Positions 1-6,907 of a stretch of DNA of 10,060 bases are shown here, in pieces. The DNA comes from Nitratiruptor sp. (GTDB lineage: Bacteria; Campylobacterota; Campylobacteria; Campylobacterales; Nitratiruptoraceae): assembly GCA_015494505.1 (NCBI GenBank), contig WGBB01000018.1, positions 1-10,060 on the forward strand, read 5' to 3'. Both the position numbers and the translations under genes were made by a program. Positions within the stretch are counted from its first letter, which is position 1. Each line of letters opens with the position of its first letter. The notes beneath the pieces are model-generated. The model did no database searches. It worked only from the letters and a program-made list of their open reading frames with translations, and was not told where the DNA came from.

Positions 1-894
1 CAGATAGGTCTGGATCACCACCGCTTCGGCGCTGTCTGGATGCATCCTAGCATAGCGGTCGAGCTGTTTTTTGATCTCTTTATAGGCTTCTTCCGTCAGA
101 TAAGGTTTGATGGCATCCAGCTTTTTCTGATACTCCTCGATCTCTTCCTCTTTTTGGGTATCGACACCTAGCTCTTTTTGGATCTGCTTGAGCTGCTCTT
201 TGAGGAAGTATTCGCGATTGGCCTGCTCGAGGCGGGAGTTGACCTTGCTTTTGATCTCTTTTTGGAGTTTGCTTTGCTCGATCTCTTCGCTCACGGCATC
301 GATGAGGAGCATCAAGCGTTTTTCCACATCCTCTTCGATGAACATCTCGTAGGCACGCTCTTTTTTGAGCTTAAGCACCGAGCTCACGAGATCTGCGATA
401 CGGTTGGGCTCGTGGTTTTCCTCTATGGTGCGTACCAGGTCTTGCGGGAAAGAGCTGTTGACACTAGCAAGCGTGCGGATTTTTTCTCGCAGTACTTCCA
501 AAAGGGCGTCGATTTTGATCTCGTTGTAGGGCTTGGACTCGATCACATCCACCACTGCCATGAGCGGCTTTTTGGATACCTCTTCGAGTATCTTGCCGCG
601 CGCAAGCCCTTGAAAAAGGAGCTTGACGCGTCCATCGGGGAGGTTGACCTTGCGCATCACCGAGCCGATAACGCCGGCCGGATAGATGGCGTCGAAACTG
701 CGCTCCCCTTCGTGTCCTTCTTTTGAAGGCACTACGAGGATGAGGCTGTTGTCTTGGAGCGCCTTCTCGGCCGCTACGATATTCGCTTCGTCGCTTATGA
801 AAATAGGCGAAATCATAAAAGGGTACAGAAATATGTCGTCTTCCACCACGATAGGAAGTGTGGTAGGAAAAGCGCTATAATCACTTAGCTGCAT
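1..894 (-). CDS. lon: ATP-dependent protease Lon, N-terminal part (runs off left edge)
   Basis: Reading leftward from ATG at 894, 298 codons stay open to base 1, so this is the amino-terminal third of a protein normally near 800 residues. Lon is a cytoplasmic AAA+ serine protease that degrades misfolded and regulatory proteins. The visible part is the substrate-binding N domain (residues about 10-200, with FLYPFMISPIF at 22-32 and LPDGRVKLLFQG at 85-96). A charged helical, coiled-coil-like stretch follows, containing the family signature REYFLKEQLKQIQKELG at 227-243. The Walker motifs and the Ser-Lys dyad lie beyond the window. The start is supported by TAGGAG at 901-906, 6 bases upstream, which overlaps the bamD stop codon; lon is therefore probably co-transcribed and translationally linked with bamD. 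The wording closely matches Campylobacter Lon as I remember it. Identification is firm; only completeness is unknown. Confidence 0.95.
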   Translation of the reverse strand, partial: MQLSDYSAFPTTLPIVVEDDIFLYPFMISPIFISDEANIVAAEKALQDNSLILVVPSKEGHEGERSFDAIYPAGVIGSVMRKVNLPDGRVKLLFQGLARGKILEEVSKKPLMAVVDVIESKPYNEIKIDALLEVLREKIRTLASVNSSFPQDLVRTIEENHEPNRIADLVSSVLKLKKERAYEMFIEEDVEKRLMLLIDAVSEEIEQSKLQKEIKSKVNSRLEQANREYFLKEQLKQIQKELGVDTQKEEEIEEYQKKLDAIKPYLTEEAYKEIKKQLDRYARMHPDSAEAVVIQTYL

Positions 895-903
895 GCTTCT
901 CTC

Positions 904-1545
904 CTACCAGTTTATAATGTAGTCGTACCACGCTTTGGGCACATAGATTTCATCTTTGGACAGCCAGAAGTTTTCGATTTTTTTGCGGTATATGGCGGCG
1001 GCTTTTTCTTTGCCTCTTCTTTCATAGAGCTTGGCTATACTACTATCGAGGACGTATTGGGCTAGATAGAGTTTGGTCAGTATCGTATCCACTAGCGGCG
1101 TAAACTTGCTATTCGGGTAGCTGCGCTCATACGCAAGTGCCTCTTGGATAGTTTCGTGCAAAAGTTTTTGGTCGCGGTTGATACTCTTAAATCCCAAAAA
1201 GGATGCCTTGATTTTGAGATATTTTGCAAACTCCCTATCCTCGGCATCTGCGTAGCGCTTAATATATTCGTCGAGATAGTACTTGGCCATGAGATACTCT
1301 TCGGCATCCATGTGGGCCATAGCCATTATAAGAGTCGCTTCCTTTAAAAGCGGAGAAGCAAAGTGCTCGCTTTGAAGCGACGTGTAGTATTCGTCCGCTT
1401 TGTCGAGATTTTCGTTGCTCACGTAGTAAAGTACTTTTTGGTACCAGTATATGTCGCTTTTGTTGTATTCTGCGGCCTGTTTGCTCGCACAGCCCGCAAA
1501 AAACAGCAATACGATAGCAGCGACGGCAAGTAGCGTTCTTTTCAT
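904..1545 (-). CDS. bamD: BamD-like outer-membrane assembly lipoprotein
   Basis: A 213-residue lipoprotein. Residues 1-19 form a signal peptide with basic MKR, a hydrophobic core and a lipobox ending FAGC, so Cys19 would be lipidated. The rest is helical and TPR-like (YWYQKVLYYV at 33-42, then AEEYLMAKYYLDEYIKRY at 81-98, AEDREFAKYL at 101-110), as expected for BamD/YfiO. That protein sits on the periplasmic face of the outer membrane and helps the BAM complex insert beta-barrels. E. coli BamD is about 245 residues, so this is slightly short. I chose ATG at 1545, preceded by AGAGGA (1549-1554). An upstream in-frame TTG at 1572 would add nine residues before the signal peptide and is unlikely. 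One Campylobacter-type N-glycosylation sequon, EYNKS (Asn28), lies just after the lipid anchor. It is first in a bamD-lon unit. The family call is by fold pattern and by neighbourhood with lon; the exact Bam role is inferred. Confidence 0.85.
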   Translation of the reverse strand: MKRTLLAVAAIVLLFFAGCASKQAAEYNKSDIYWYQKVLYYVSNENLDKADEYYTSLQSEHFASPLLKEATLIMAMAHMDAEEYLMAKYYLDEYIKRYADAEDREFAKYLKIKASFLGFKSINRDQKLLHETIQEALAYERSYPNSKFTPLVDTILTKLYLAQYVLDSSIAKLYERRGKEKAAAIYRKKIENFWLSKDEIYVPKAWYDYIINW

Positions 1546-1548
1546 CCA

Positions 1549-1554
1549 TCCTCT
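1549..1554 (-). promoter_or_regulatory. Ribosome binding site of bamD
   Basis: AGAGGA on the minus strand, only 3-4 bases from the ATG at 1545. It decides in favour of that ATG over the TTG at 1572, which falls inside the candidate promoter -10 box. Confidence 0.6.
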
Positions 1555-1571
1555 TTTACGAAATTTGCACA

Positions 1572-1580
1572 ATTATAACA
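1572..1580 (-). promoter_or_regulatory. Candidate extended -10 promoter for bamD-lon
   Basis: The minus strand reads TGTTATAAT here: a perfect TATAAT (1572-1577) with an upstream TG one base away. Campylobacterota sigma-70 promoters usually have a good -10 and no conserved -35, which fits. Transcription would start near 1565, giving a leader of about 20 bases before the bamD start. No -35 consensus is seen. The same TGT-TAYAAT form occurs in front of hpf. Confidence 0.6.
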
Positions 1581-1593
1581 AATTTTGCTTGCC

Positions 1594-1604
1594 TATGATA
1601 AAAT
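1594..1604 (+). promoter_or_regulatory. Candidate -10 promoter for the proC-pilin operon
   Basis: TATGAT at 1594-1599, running into a second possible box TAAAAT (1599-1604) preceded by TG. Either would start transcription around 1606-1611, just ahead of the ribosome binding site AAAGG (1611-1615). The AT-rich divergent gap between bamD and proC is the natural place for this promoter. The box is less perfect than that of bamD. It occupies the position where the bamD -35 would fall, so the two promoters overlap back to back. Confidence 0.45.
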
Positions 1605-1623
1605 TGGCAAAAAGGTTGTAGCG

Positions 1624-2358
1624 ATGCTAGCAATCATCGGTACCGGCAAAATGGCGGAAGCCCTCATCGAGGGACTCAAAAACGAATACTCCATCGAAGT
1701 AGCGGGACGCAATAGCACGAAACTAGAAGAGCTTTCACATAAGTACGGCGTCTCCACGGCAACACTCGACAGATACGACATTACAGACAAAATCGTCATC
1801 CTGTGCGTCAAACCATATGCCCTAGATGAAGTAGCTCACAAACTTACGGGACAAGCACAAGTGCTCATATCAATACTTGCAGGCACACCTATAATAAATC
1901 TCCAAAAAATCGCTGCTTCTTCTTATATCCGTGCCATGCCTAATATCGCTGCTCTAAAAAAAGCCTCCATGACGACGATAACAGGTAATAGCGATGCCAA
2001 AGAGATTGCAACGAAAATATTTCGCTCGATAGGTAGAATTTTGTGGGTAGAAACCGAAAAAGAGCTCGATATCGCCACGGCGATAGCGGGAAGCGGTCCT
2101 GCCTTTTTGGCACTGGTGGCAGAGGCGCTGGCTGACGGCGGTGTCTACTGTGGGTTACGACGTGACGCGGCTGTGGAGCTGGTGCGAGGGCTTTTTGCCG
2201 GCTATGCCGCTTTGGAAGAGATCCATCCGGCTGCCATCAAAGAGAGCGTCATGAGCCCGGGAGGCACTACCGCCGCCGGCATCAAAGCCCTGGAAGAAAA
2301 GGCCGCACGCGCCGCCTTTATCGATGCGATCGCCGCGGCTTATGAAAGGACGAAATGA
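1624..2358 (+). CDS. proC: Pyrroline-5-carboxylate reductase
   Basis: A 244-residue cytoplasmic enzyme making the last step of proline synthesis, NAD(P)H-dependent reduction of 1-pyrroline-5-carboxylate. It starts MLAIIGTGKMAEALIEGL, with the Rossmann G-x-G-x-M at 6-10. RAMPN at 103-107, GSGPAF at 156-161 and SPGGTT at 211-216 are the conserved ProC blocks near the cofactor, in the dimer domain and at the substrate site. Length is slightly under the usual 250-280. I chose ATG at 1624, which puts the nucleotide-binding strand at the very N terminus and lies 8 bases after AAAGG (1611-1615). A TTG at 1585 would add thirteen residues and lies upstream of the likely transcription start. Its stop TGA overlaps the start of the next gene (ATGA), so proC heads the pilin operon. 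Base composition rises sharply near its 3' end: 37 G/C of 60 at 2281-2340 by hand count. Confidence 0.95.
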   Translation: MLAIIGTGKMAEALIEGLKNEYSIEVAGRNSTKLEELSHKYGVSTATLDRYDITDKIVILCVKPYALDEVAHKLTGQAQVLISILAGTPIINLQKIAASSYIRAMPNIAALKKASMTTITGNSDAKEIATKIFRSIGRILWVETEKELDIATAIAGSGPAFLALVAEALADGGVYCGLRRDAAVELVRGLFAGYAALEEIHPAAIKESVMSPGGTTAAGIKALEEKAARAAFIDAIAAAYERTK

Positions 2359-5300
2359 GATTTTTACAACTAATTTTTTTAAGTTTCACAATAATCATAA
2401 ACAGTCTTTATGCAGAAGTGACAATATTTGAAGGTGAACACGACTTTTTTCTTCTTAATCCACCTAATACAAGGGTGGTGAACGGTAACTTAGAAATATT
2501 AGGTAATAGTGTAATGTGTTATAAAATCAACGGTGTATGCCAAAACGATACAGGAGGCTATGCAAACAACCAAATTTATCTAGGTTATATCGATATTGAC
2601 AATAACGACTCTACTTACAATTCATCTGCCGCTACTCTTTCATTACCACCCAACTCAAAAGTATTATGGGCCGCTATTTTTTGGCAAGGTTATCTTCATG
2701 ATCATGAGGATGACCCTTTTACAATTGAAAGTGACAGCGATGTGCGAAATGTTGTAAAGCAACCGATATATATAAGAAAACCAAATTCTAATAGTTATAC
2801 CCCAGTATATGCAAATGAAGTATTTTTAGTAGATAGACGCCCTTTCCAAAGATGGTACGAAGAATACAATATTGTATATACTTATGCAGCATATAGCGAT
2901 ATAACAAAAATAATCCAAGAGGGAGGCACAGGTCAATATATCGTAGCAAACATTCCTTGTATCGAGGGAAATAGCTGGCAAGAAGCGTATGACCCTCTCG
3001 GCAACTTTGGTGCATGGACAATTGATGTAATTTATGAAGACAATGATGATAATGGAACTTTACATTTAAAAAATATATCTGTTTATGTAGGCTACAGAGA
3101 AATTACAGATAATCCTGTTTCTATCGTAATAAATGGATTCTATACGCCGCCTACCGGTCCGGTAAAAGCAACACTGTATAACTTTATAGCAGAAGGTGAT
3201 AGATACATTTCAGGCGATAGGTTCATGTTAAATGGTTATCAGTTAGTGGAGCAAAACGTTAATGAACAAACCAACTATTTCAACTCTACGATTACTCCAG
3301 GTATTACCCATTCACCAAATATTTTAAACAACAACGGTATCGATATTCATAAAATTGAAGTAGGTCAAGATGGAAATACAACTCATCCGCAAATTATTGG
3401 TAATAGCGAAAATGGTGCAGTTGTTACCTTTTATACAAGCGGTGACCACTATTTTGCTGAAATGCTTGCTTTTTCTGTCGATTTATATACACCTAAAATT
3501 TGTTATCTTGAGACGCTTTATGACAAAAACGGCAATGAACTCAATGAAACATCAATTGTTAAAGTAGGTGATGAGATAACCACACGCATAACACTCAGAA
3601 ATGCCAACAACGAAGTTGCACACGACGTTTATTTACTTCGATCATTTGAAAGTAACGTTACAGACTATGTTGCCAATTCTACATTTATTAAAGATCTCGG
3701 TTATTCCTCATATGTACATGTTGATGATAATAGTTCCCTGCCGGGTGATAATTTACAACTCATTGTTGATCAAGGACAAAATGGCGATGTTAACGAAACC
3801 AATCTTACCATAGGTCCTTTTGGTATCGATTCACAAGATAACGCATTTCCCTCTTGGAACGCCAATCAACCTATTAATTACAGAGAAGCCAATATTACGT
3901 ACAAGTTCATACCTAAAACAAGCGGTACTTTGCAAAACATCTATGATACAAGGTACTATTTTAGAATATTAAACTACACCACAACACTTGCTATCAAATT
4001 ACCGCAATGTACAGACTTCAACAACACATATATCATCTATGAACCAAACACAGGAGTCATCAACGTCACCAATCCAAACTTTTCAGGCTCGCAGGTCTCT
4101 ACGGACGCCAACAGCTCGCAAAATGCCTTATACACTCAAGTAACCGGCTCTACCTTCAACGTACAGGCACTCTATCTTAAAAAACCACCTTCTCCAAATA
4201 AGCCGAGTGTCACGCTCAAAAAAAATTATACCTTGGCCTCCCTTGAGCTTATAGATGCTTTTAATACTTCAAACTGTAAATCTGCACCAACTCTACAAGT
4301 AACGCAAAACACCAATAAACTTGTATATTTTAATCATCATGAAACCGTTGCGACAGCATTTACTGCGAAAAAAGCCGCTAAAGGTGTGCGTTTTCGAGCC
4401 AAATATTTCAAATGGATCGATCTCATGGCAGACCATTCCGTACACTGTGCTCATCCCAAGCAGTTTAGTTCTCGATTTCCTGGTATGCCGGTCTGTCTCA
4501 CACGCAATAACGATACTGAATTAAAAGTTTGGAAACTCAAAAAGATTTTCGGTAGAACTAATCCTTGCTTCACCAACAGATTAGGAAATCCGTGTCGGCC
4601 GACCGGCAAAGGCTCTCGCGCGCCCTATAATAAACACGACGGAACAGACTGCTTAGCATGCCTCTTAGACCACAGCGACCAAGTCTCCTACTCTTGCTCC
4701 ATGGATACGTTCGCCATCAGACCGGCTACGTACGCCATCGATGTGAACGAGACATTCCTTGTAGGACGCAAGCTCTATCGCCTCGATATCAACGCTACAA
4801 ACGGAAGCTCTAATGTAAACGTTTTAGACTACAACATCACATTTGCTAGCTCCAATCCTGACGTCAATATCAGTACTAGACTCGTGACTCGTCCCGGATG
4901 CCAGGGAAGTAGCGATGCCAATGTCACTGCAAACCTCAACGGCACAAGCGTTACCTTCGCCGACGGTATTGCACAAATGAATGGATATACATTTAAAGAC
5001 GTAGGCCTTGTGGATATCAATATTACAGACAGCGCATGGACGAAAATAGACCAAAATAAAGTAGATAGAAACGGAAACATACTCAACGACTGTATCCTCA
5101 ATAGCAGTACTAATTCTCCCGTTGGCGGTAAAGTGGGATGTATGACGGAAGGTTCGAAACAGGTAGAGTTTCATCCAAAAGAGTTTACTCATACCGTATC
5201 ACTTAGTAACTTCCTCCCTACGGCCCAATTTACCTACCTCTCGAACGACCCTGCAATGTATGCACTCTATACCATCAACGTCACTGCTCGTCTCAATGAC

Positions 5301-6236
5301 GGCACTGCCGCACAAAACTACATAGCTTCCTGCTATGCCAAAGATGTCAATTCTACGCTTTCACTTCTCAACAACCGAACGCTCGGCTGGTCCGACCTTA
5401 ATCATCGACTCATCTTTTTCGATGACCCAAATAGGTATAGTTTGCGAGGTTTGACAGGTAACTATATCCAAGCTAAAAACGTTATTTTCGATGTCAAAGA
5501 ATCCAATTTTACTACGGGAAGCGTCGCTACCATACCGCTGCGTTTCAATATAGATCGCAACGTCTCAATCCCCGATTTACCAATCGTCATACGAAAAAAC
5601 GACTTCAATCTCACCACGAGCGAAAAACCCTATAGCGGTGTGATTAAACTCGTAACGGGAGAGGATTTCGGCCGCGCCATCGATTCCAATATTACTCTGG
5701 TCTACGGCAGGCTCGATACCAACGACGAACTTCAAAACACCATAACAGGCAATGACGGAAACGTAACACTCCAATATGAAATCTACAATCCTATGATAGT
5801 AGATGCTGCGGGCAATCTCGTACCTCAAGTGAGCATGCCGATTTTTGCCGGTATGCCGAGAAGCCCAAACAGCGTCAACTGGATAGTAAATACCAACCAC
5901 ACGTTAGCACAAGGCACCATAAATAAAATTTTGTACAAAGGAACAAACGTTTATAAAACCGGTGTAGGTACGGTCCGCGTCACACAAGATACCTACGCCC
6001 AAGGCAAACATATACTCAAACTCCATTACAACGGCAATACATTCCCTTATATCGCCGCTATGGACGTCAATGCCTCTAGCTGGCTTATCTTCAACAAATT
6101 CAATCAAAATGCACAGACCGTACCTCTACACACGAAATTCATCAAAGCCGGAAACTGGATGGGTGTGGGAAGCAATATCCACAATGCAGGAGAATCAAAT
6201 CAAAGCACTATTAACAAATATAGGATAAACTGGTGA
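2355..6236 (+). CDS. Large secreted MshQ/DUF6701-like protein with DUF11-like domain; putative pilus tip or adhesin subunit
   Basis: A 1293-residue protein with a Sec signal peptide (residues 1-20, probable cleavage after SLYA). Residues ~21-380 resemble the beta-rich N-terminal module often preceding DUF11 repeats: LWAAIFWQGY at 104-113, SDITKII at 181-187, a WTIDVIYED segment at 221-229, SGDRFMLNG at 286-294. Residues ~380-545 look like one DUF11/Ig-like domain. Residues 698-781 hold seven cysteines, including the CLAC (CxxC) at 766-769, ending in SCSMDTFAIRP (780-790). From memory that motif marks MshQ-like/DUF6701 proteins, as does the C-terminal SSWLIFN (1241-1247). No C-terminal anchor is seen. 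It carries 25 D/E-x-N-x-S/T glycosylation sequons, Asn84 to Asn1282. Start ATG overlaps the proC stop and follows AAAGGA at 2345-2350; the stop overlaps the next start. By analogy with MshQ/PilY1 it would cap a pseudopilus; that role is inferred. It could instead be a surface protein that merely shares the operon. Confidence 0.7.
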   Translation: MRFLQLIFLSFTIIINSLYAEVTIFEGEHDFFLLNPPNTRVVNGNLEILGNSVMCYKINGVCQNDTGGYANNQIYLGYIDIDNNDSTYNSSAATLSLPPNSKVLWAAIFWQGYLHDHEDDPFTIESDSDVRNVVKQPIYIRKPNSNSYTPVYANEVFLVDRRPFQRWYEEYNIVYTYAAYSDITKIIQEGGTGQYIVANIPCIEGNSWQEAYDPLGNFGAWTIDVIYEDNDDNGTLHLKNISVYVGYREITDNPVSIVINGFYTPPTGPVKATLYNFIAEGDRYISGDRFMLNGYQLVEQNVNEQTNYFNSTITPGITHSPNILNNNGIDIHKIEVGQDGNTTHPQIIGNSENGAVVTFYTSGDHYFAEMLAFSVDLYTPKICYLETLYDKNGNELNETSIVKVGDEITTRITLRNANNEVAHDVYLLRSFESNVTDYVANSTFIKDLGYSSYVHVDDNSSLPGDNLQLIVDQGQNGDVNETNLTIGPFGIDSQDNAFPSWNANQPINYREANITYKFIPKTSGTLQNIYDTRYYFRILNYTTTLAIKLPQCTDFNNTYIIYEPNTGVINVTNPNFSGSQVSTDANSSQNALYTQVTGSTFNVQALYLKKPPSPNKPSVTLKKNYTLASLELIDAFNTSNCKSAPTLQVTQNTNKLVYFNHHETVATAFTAKKAAKGVRFRAKYFKWIDLMADHSVHCAHPKQFSSRFPGMPVCLTRNNDTELKVWKLKKIFGRTNPCFTNRLGNPCRPTGKGSRAPYNKHDGTDCLACLLDHSDQVSYSCSMDTFAIRPATYAIDVNETFLVGRKLYRLDINATNGSSNVNVLDYNITFASSNPDVNISTRLVTRPGCQGSSDANVTANLNGTSVTFADGIAQMNGYTFKDVGLVDINITDSAWTKIDQNKVDRNGNILNDCILNSSTNSPVGGKVGCMTEGSKQVEFHPKEFTHTVSLSNFLPTAQFTYLSNDPAMYALYTINVTARLNDGTAAQNYIASCYAKDVNSTLSLLNNRTLGWSDLNHRLIFFDDPNRYSLRGLTGNYIQAKNVIFDVKESNFTTGSVATIPLRFNIDRNVSIPDLPIVIRKNDFNLTTSEKPYSGVIKLVTGEDFGRAIDSNITLVYGRLDTNDELQNTITGNDGNVTLQYEIYNPMIVDAAGNLVPQVSMPIFAGMPRSPNSVNWIVNTNHTLAQGTINKILYKGTNVYKTGVGTVRVTQDTYAQGKHILKLHYNGNTFPYIAAMDVNASSWLIFNKFNQNAQTVPLHTKFIKAGNWMGVGSNIHNAGESNQSTINKYRINW
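2358..4050. other. AT-rich segment inside the large secreted-protein gene
   Basis: Hand-counted 60-base blocks give G+C of 20 at 2401, 21 at 3181, 17 at 3301, 20 at 3901 and 20 at 3961, i.e. 28-35 percent. Flanking blocks give 37 at 2281 (62 percent) and 31 at 4081, 28 at 4741 and 31 at 5281 (47-52 percent). The left edge is the gene start; the right edge, about 4020-4080, is near the end of the DUF11-like domain. Codon use changes with it, from A/T-ending to C-ending codons. Confidence 0.75.
6222..6225 (+). promoter_or_regulatory. Ribosome binding site supporting a GTG start
   Basis: AGGA lies 7 bases before GTG at 6233. Since this GTG gives exactly the pseudopilin leader MKKG followed by FGLIEL, and no other start yields it, the non-ATG start is well supported. 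Confidence 0.7.
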
Positions 6237-6907
6237 AAAAGGGATTTGGACTTATCGAACTACTTTTTGCCATCGTCGTCATGAGTGTGGCGATGCTGGC
6301 GATTCCCCCTATTTTGATGCAGACTACATCCAATATCGAAGAGATTATAAAACAAGAGGCGATTTTTCAAGCTTACCGAACTCTTTATACCATTGAAACC
6401 TACAAATGGGACGAAGCGTCAACAAACGAAAACTCCTCCGCACCTATCAATGTCTCCCATATCCTCGATGTCACGAACGGTGATACGGAGCTTGACAGGA
6501 CCAATCCGGGCTCAACTGTACGTATCGGCAACTTCAATGTCTTTGACAGACGTACCTTTTTCCCGACCGTAACGTACGCTTCGACGACACTAGGACAAGA
6601 AGCAGGCGAAACTCAAAAAGACGACATCGATGATTTCAACGGCAATACGGATACGATAAATAAAAATATAGGCGAATTCCTCCTCAACATGAACATCAAT
6701 CAAAAAGTCTACTACGTCAGCGACAATGCAAACTATAGCGGCACCACTCTGACCATCAATATCAACGCTTCTTCCAGTACCGCTTCGACAAATATCAAAA
6801 TGATAGACCTCAACGTCACGGACGGCTCAAACAATCCCGTACTCGTAATGCGCGGTTTTGTTTGCAATATCGGAGAAGCACCTCTTCTAACCAAGGATGC
6901 ACTGTGA
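6233..6907 (+). CDS. Type IV pilin/pseudopilin-like prepilin 1
   Basis: A 224-residue protein beginning MKKG|FGLIELLFAIVV: a short basic leader, Gly at -1, Phe at +1 and Glu at +5 of the mature protein, then a hydrophobic helix to about residue 28. This is the class III signal cut and methylated by prepilin peptidase in the inner membrane. The remainder (about 30-224) is a periplasmic domain with a single cysteine (Cys211), an acidic Asp/Asn-rich stretch (130-140) and predicted strands. I cannot assign it to a particular minor-pilin family; its position first among the pilins suggests a PilV/GspI-type role. It has one acidic N-glycosylation sequon, DLNVT (Asn194). It starts with GTG, overlapping the stop of the large gene (GTGA), and its own stop overlaps the next GTG. 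It is probably a minor subunit of a pseudopilus rather than a major pilin, given its length and operon partners; this is inference. Confidence 0.8.
   Translation: MKKGFGLIELLFAIVVMSVAMLAIPPILMQTTSNIEEIIKQEAIFQAYRTLYTIETYKWDEASTNENSSAPINVSHILDVTNGDTELDRTNPGSTVRIGNFNVFDRRTFFPTVTYASTTLGQEAGETQKDDIDDFNGNTDTINKNIGEFLLNMNINQKVYYVSDNANYSGTTLTININASSSTASTNIKMIDLNVTDGSNNPVLVMRGFVCNIGEAPLLTKDAL
6893..6897 (+). promoter_or_regulatory. Ribosome binding site supporting the second GTG start
   Basis: AAGGA lies 6 bases before GTG at 6904. The in-frame TTG at 6862 would add fourteen polar residues before the prepilin leader, so the GTG is the better start. Confidence 0.7.

Noticed and set aside
178..726. 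A 182-codon open frame on the plus strand
   Set aside because: It lies wholly antisense to lon, has Leu/Phe/Asp-rich nonsense composition typical of a reverse-frame shadow, and no ribosome binding site that stands out.
1585..1623. A TTG-initiated extension of ProC by thirteen residues
   Set aside because: It would place the Rossmann strand after a non-homologous tail and start upstream of the likely transcription start; ATG at 1624 has a better-spaced AAAGG.
2358..4050. The AT-rich block as an insertion sequence or prophage fragment
   Set aside because: The reading frame continues through both edges and the segment encodes part of one secreted protein; no terminal repeats or transposase features were seen.
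4824..5192. Open frames on the minus strand inside the large secreted-protein gene
   Set aside because: They overlap the sequon-rich coding frame, which continues unbroken; no signals support leftward genes here.
2355..6236. Tandem repeat array or CRISPR-like structure in the large gene
   Set aside because: The recurring D-x-N-x-T/S units are short protein motifs at irregular spacing with varied codons, not DNA repeats.
6862..6903. A TTG-initiated extension of the second pilin
   Set aside because: It would put fourteen polar residues in front of the short basic prepilin leader; GTG at 6904 has AAGGA at 6 bases and matches the repeated GTGA junction style.
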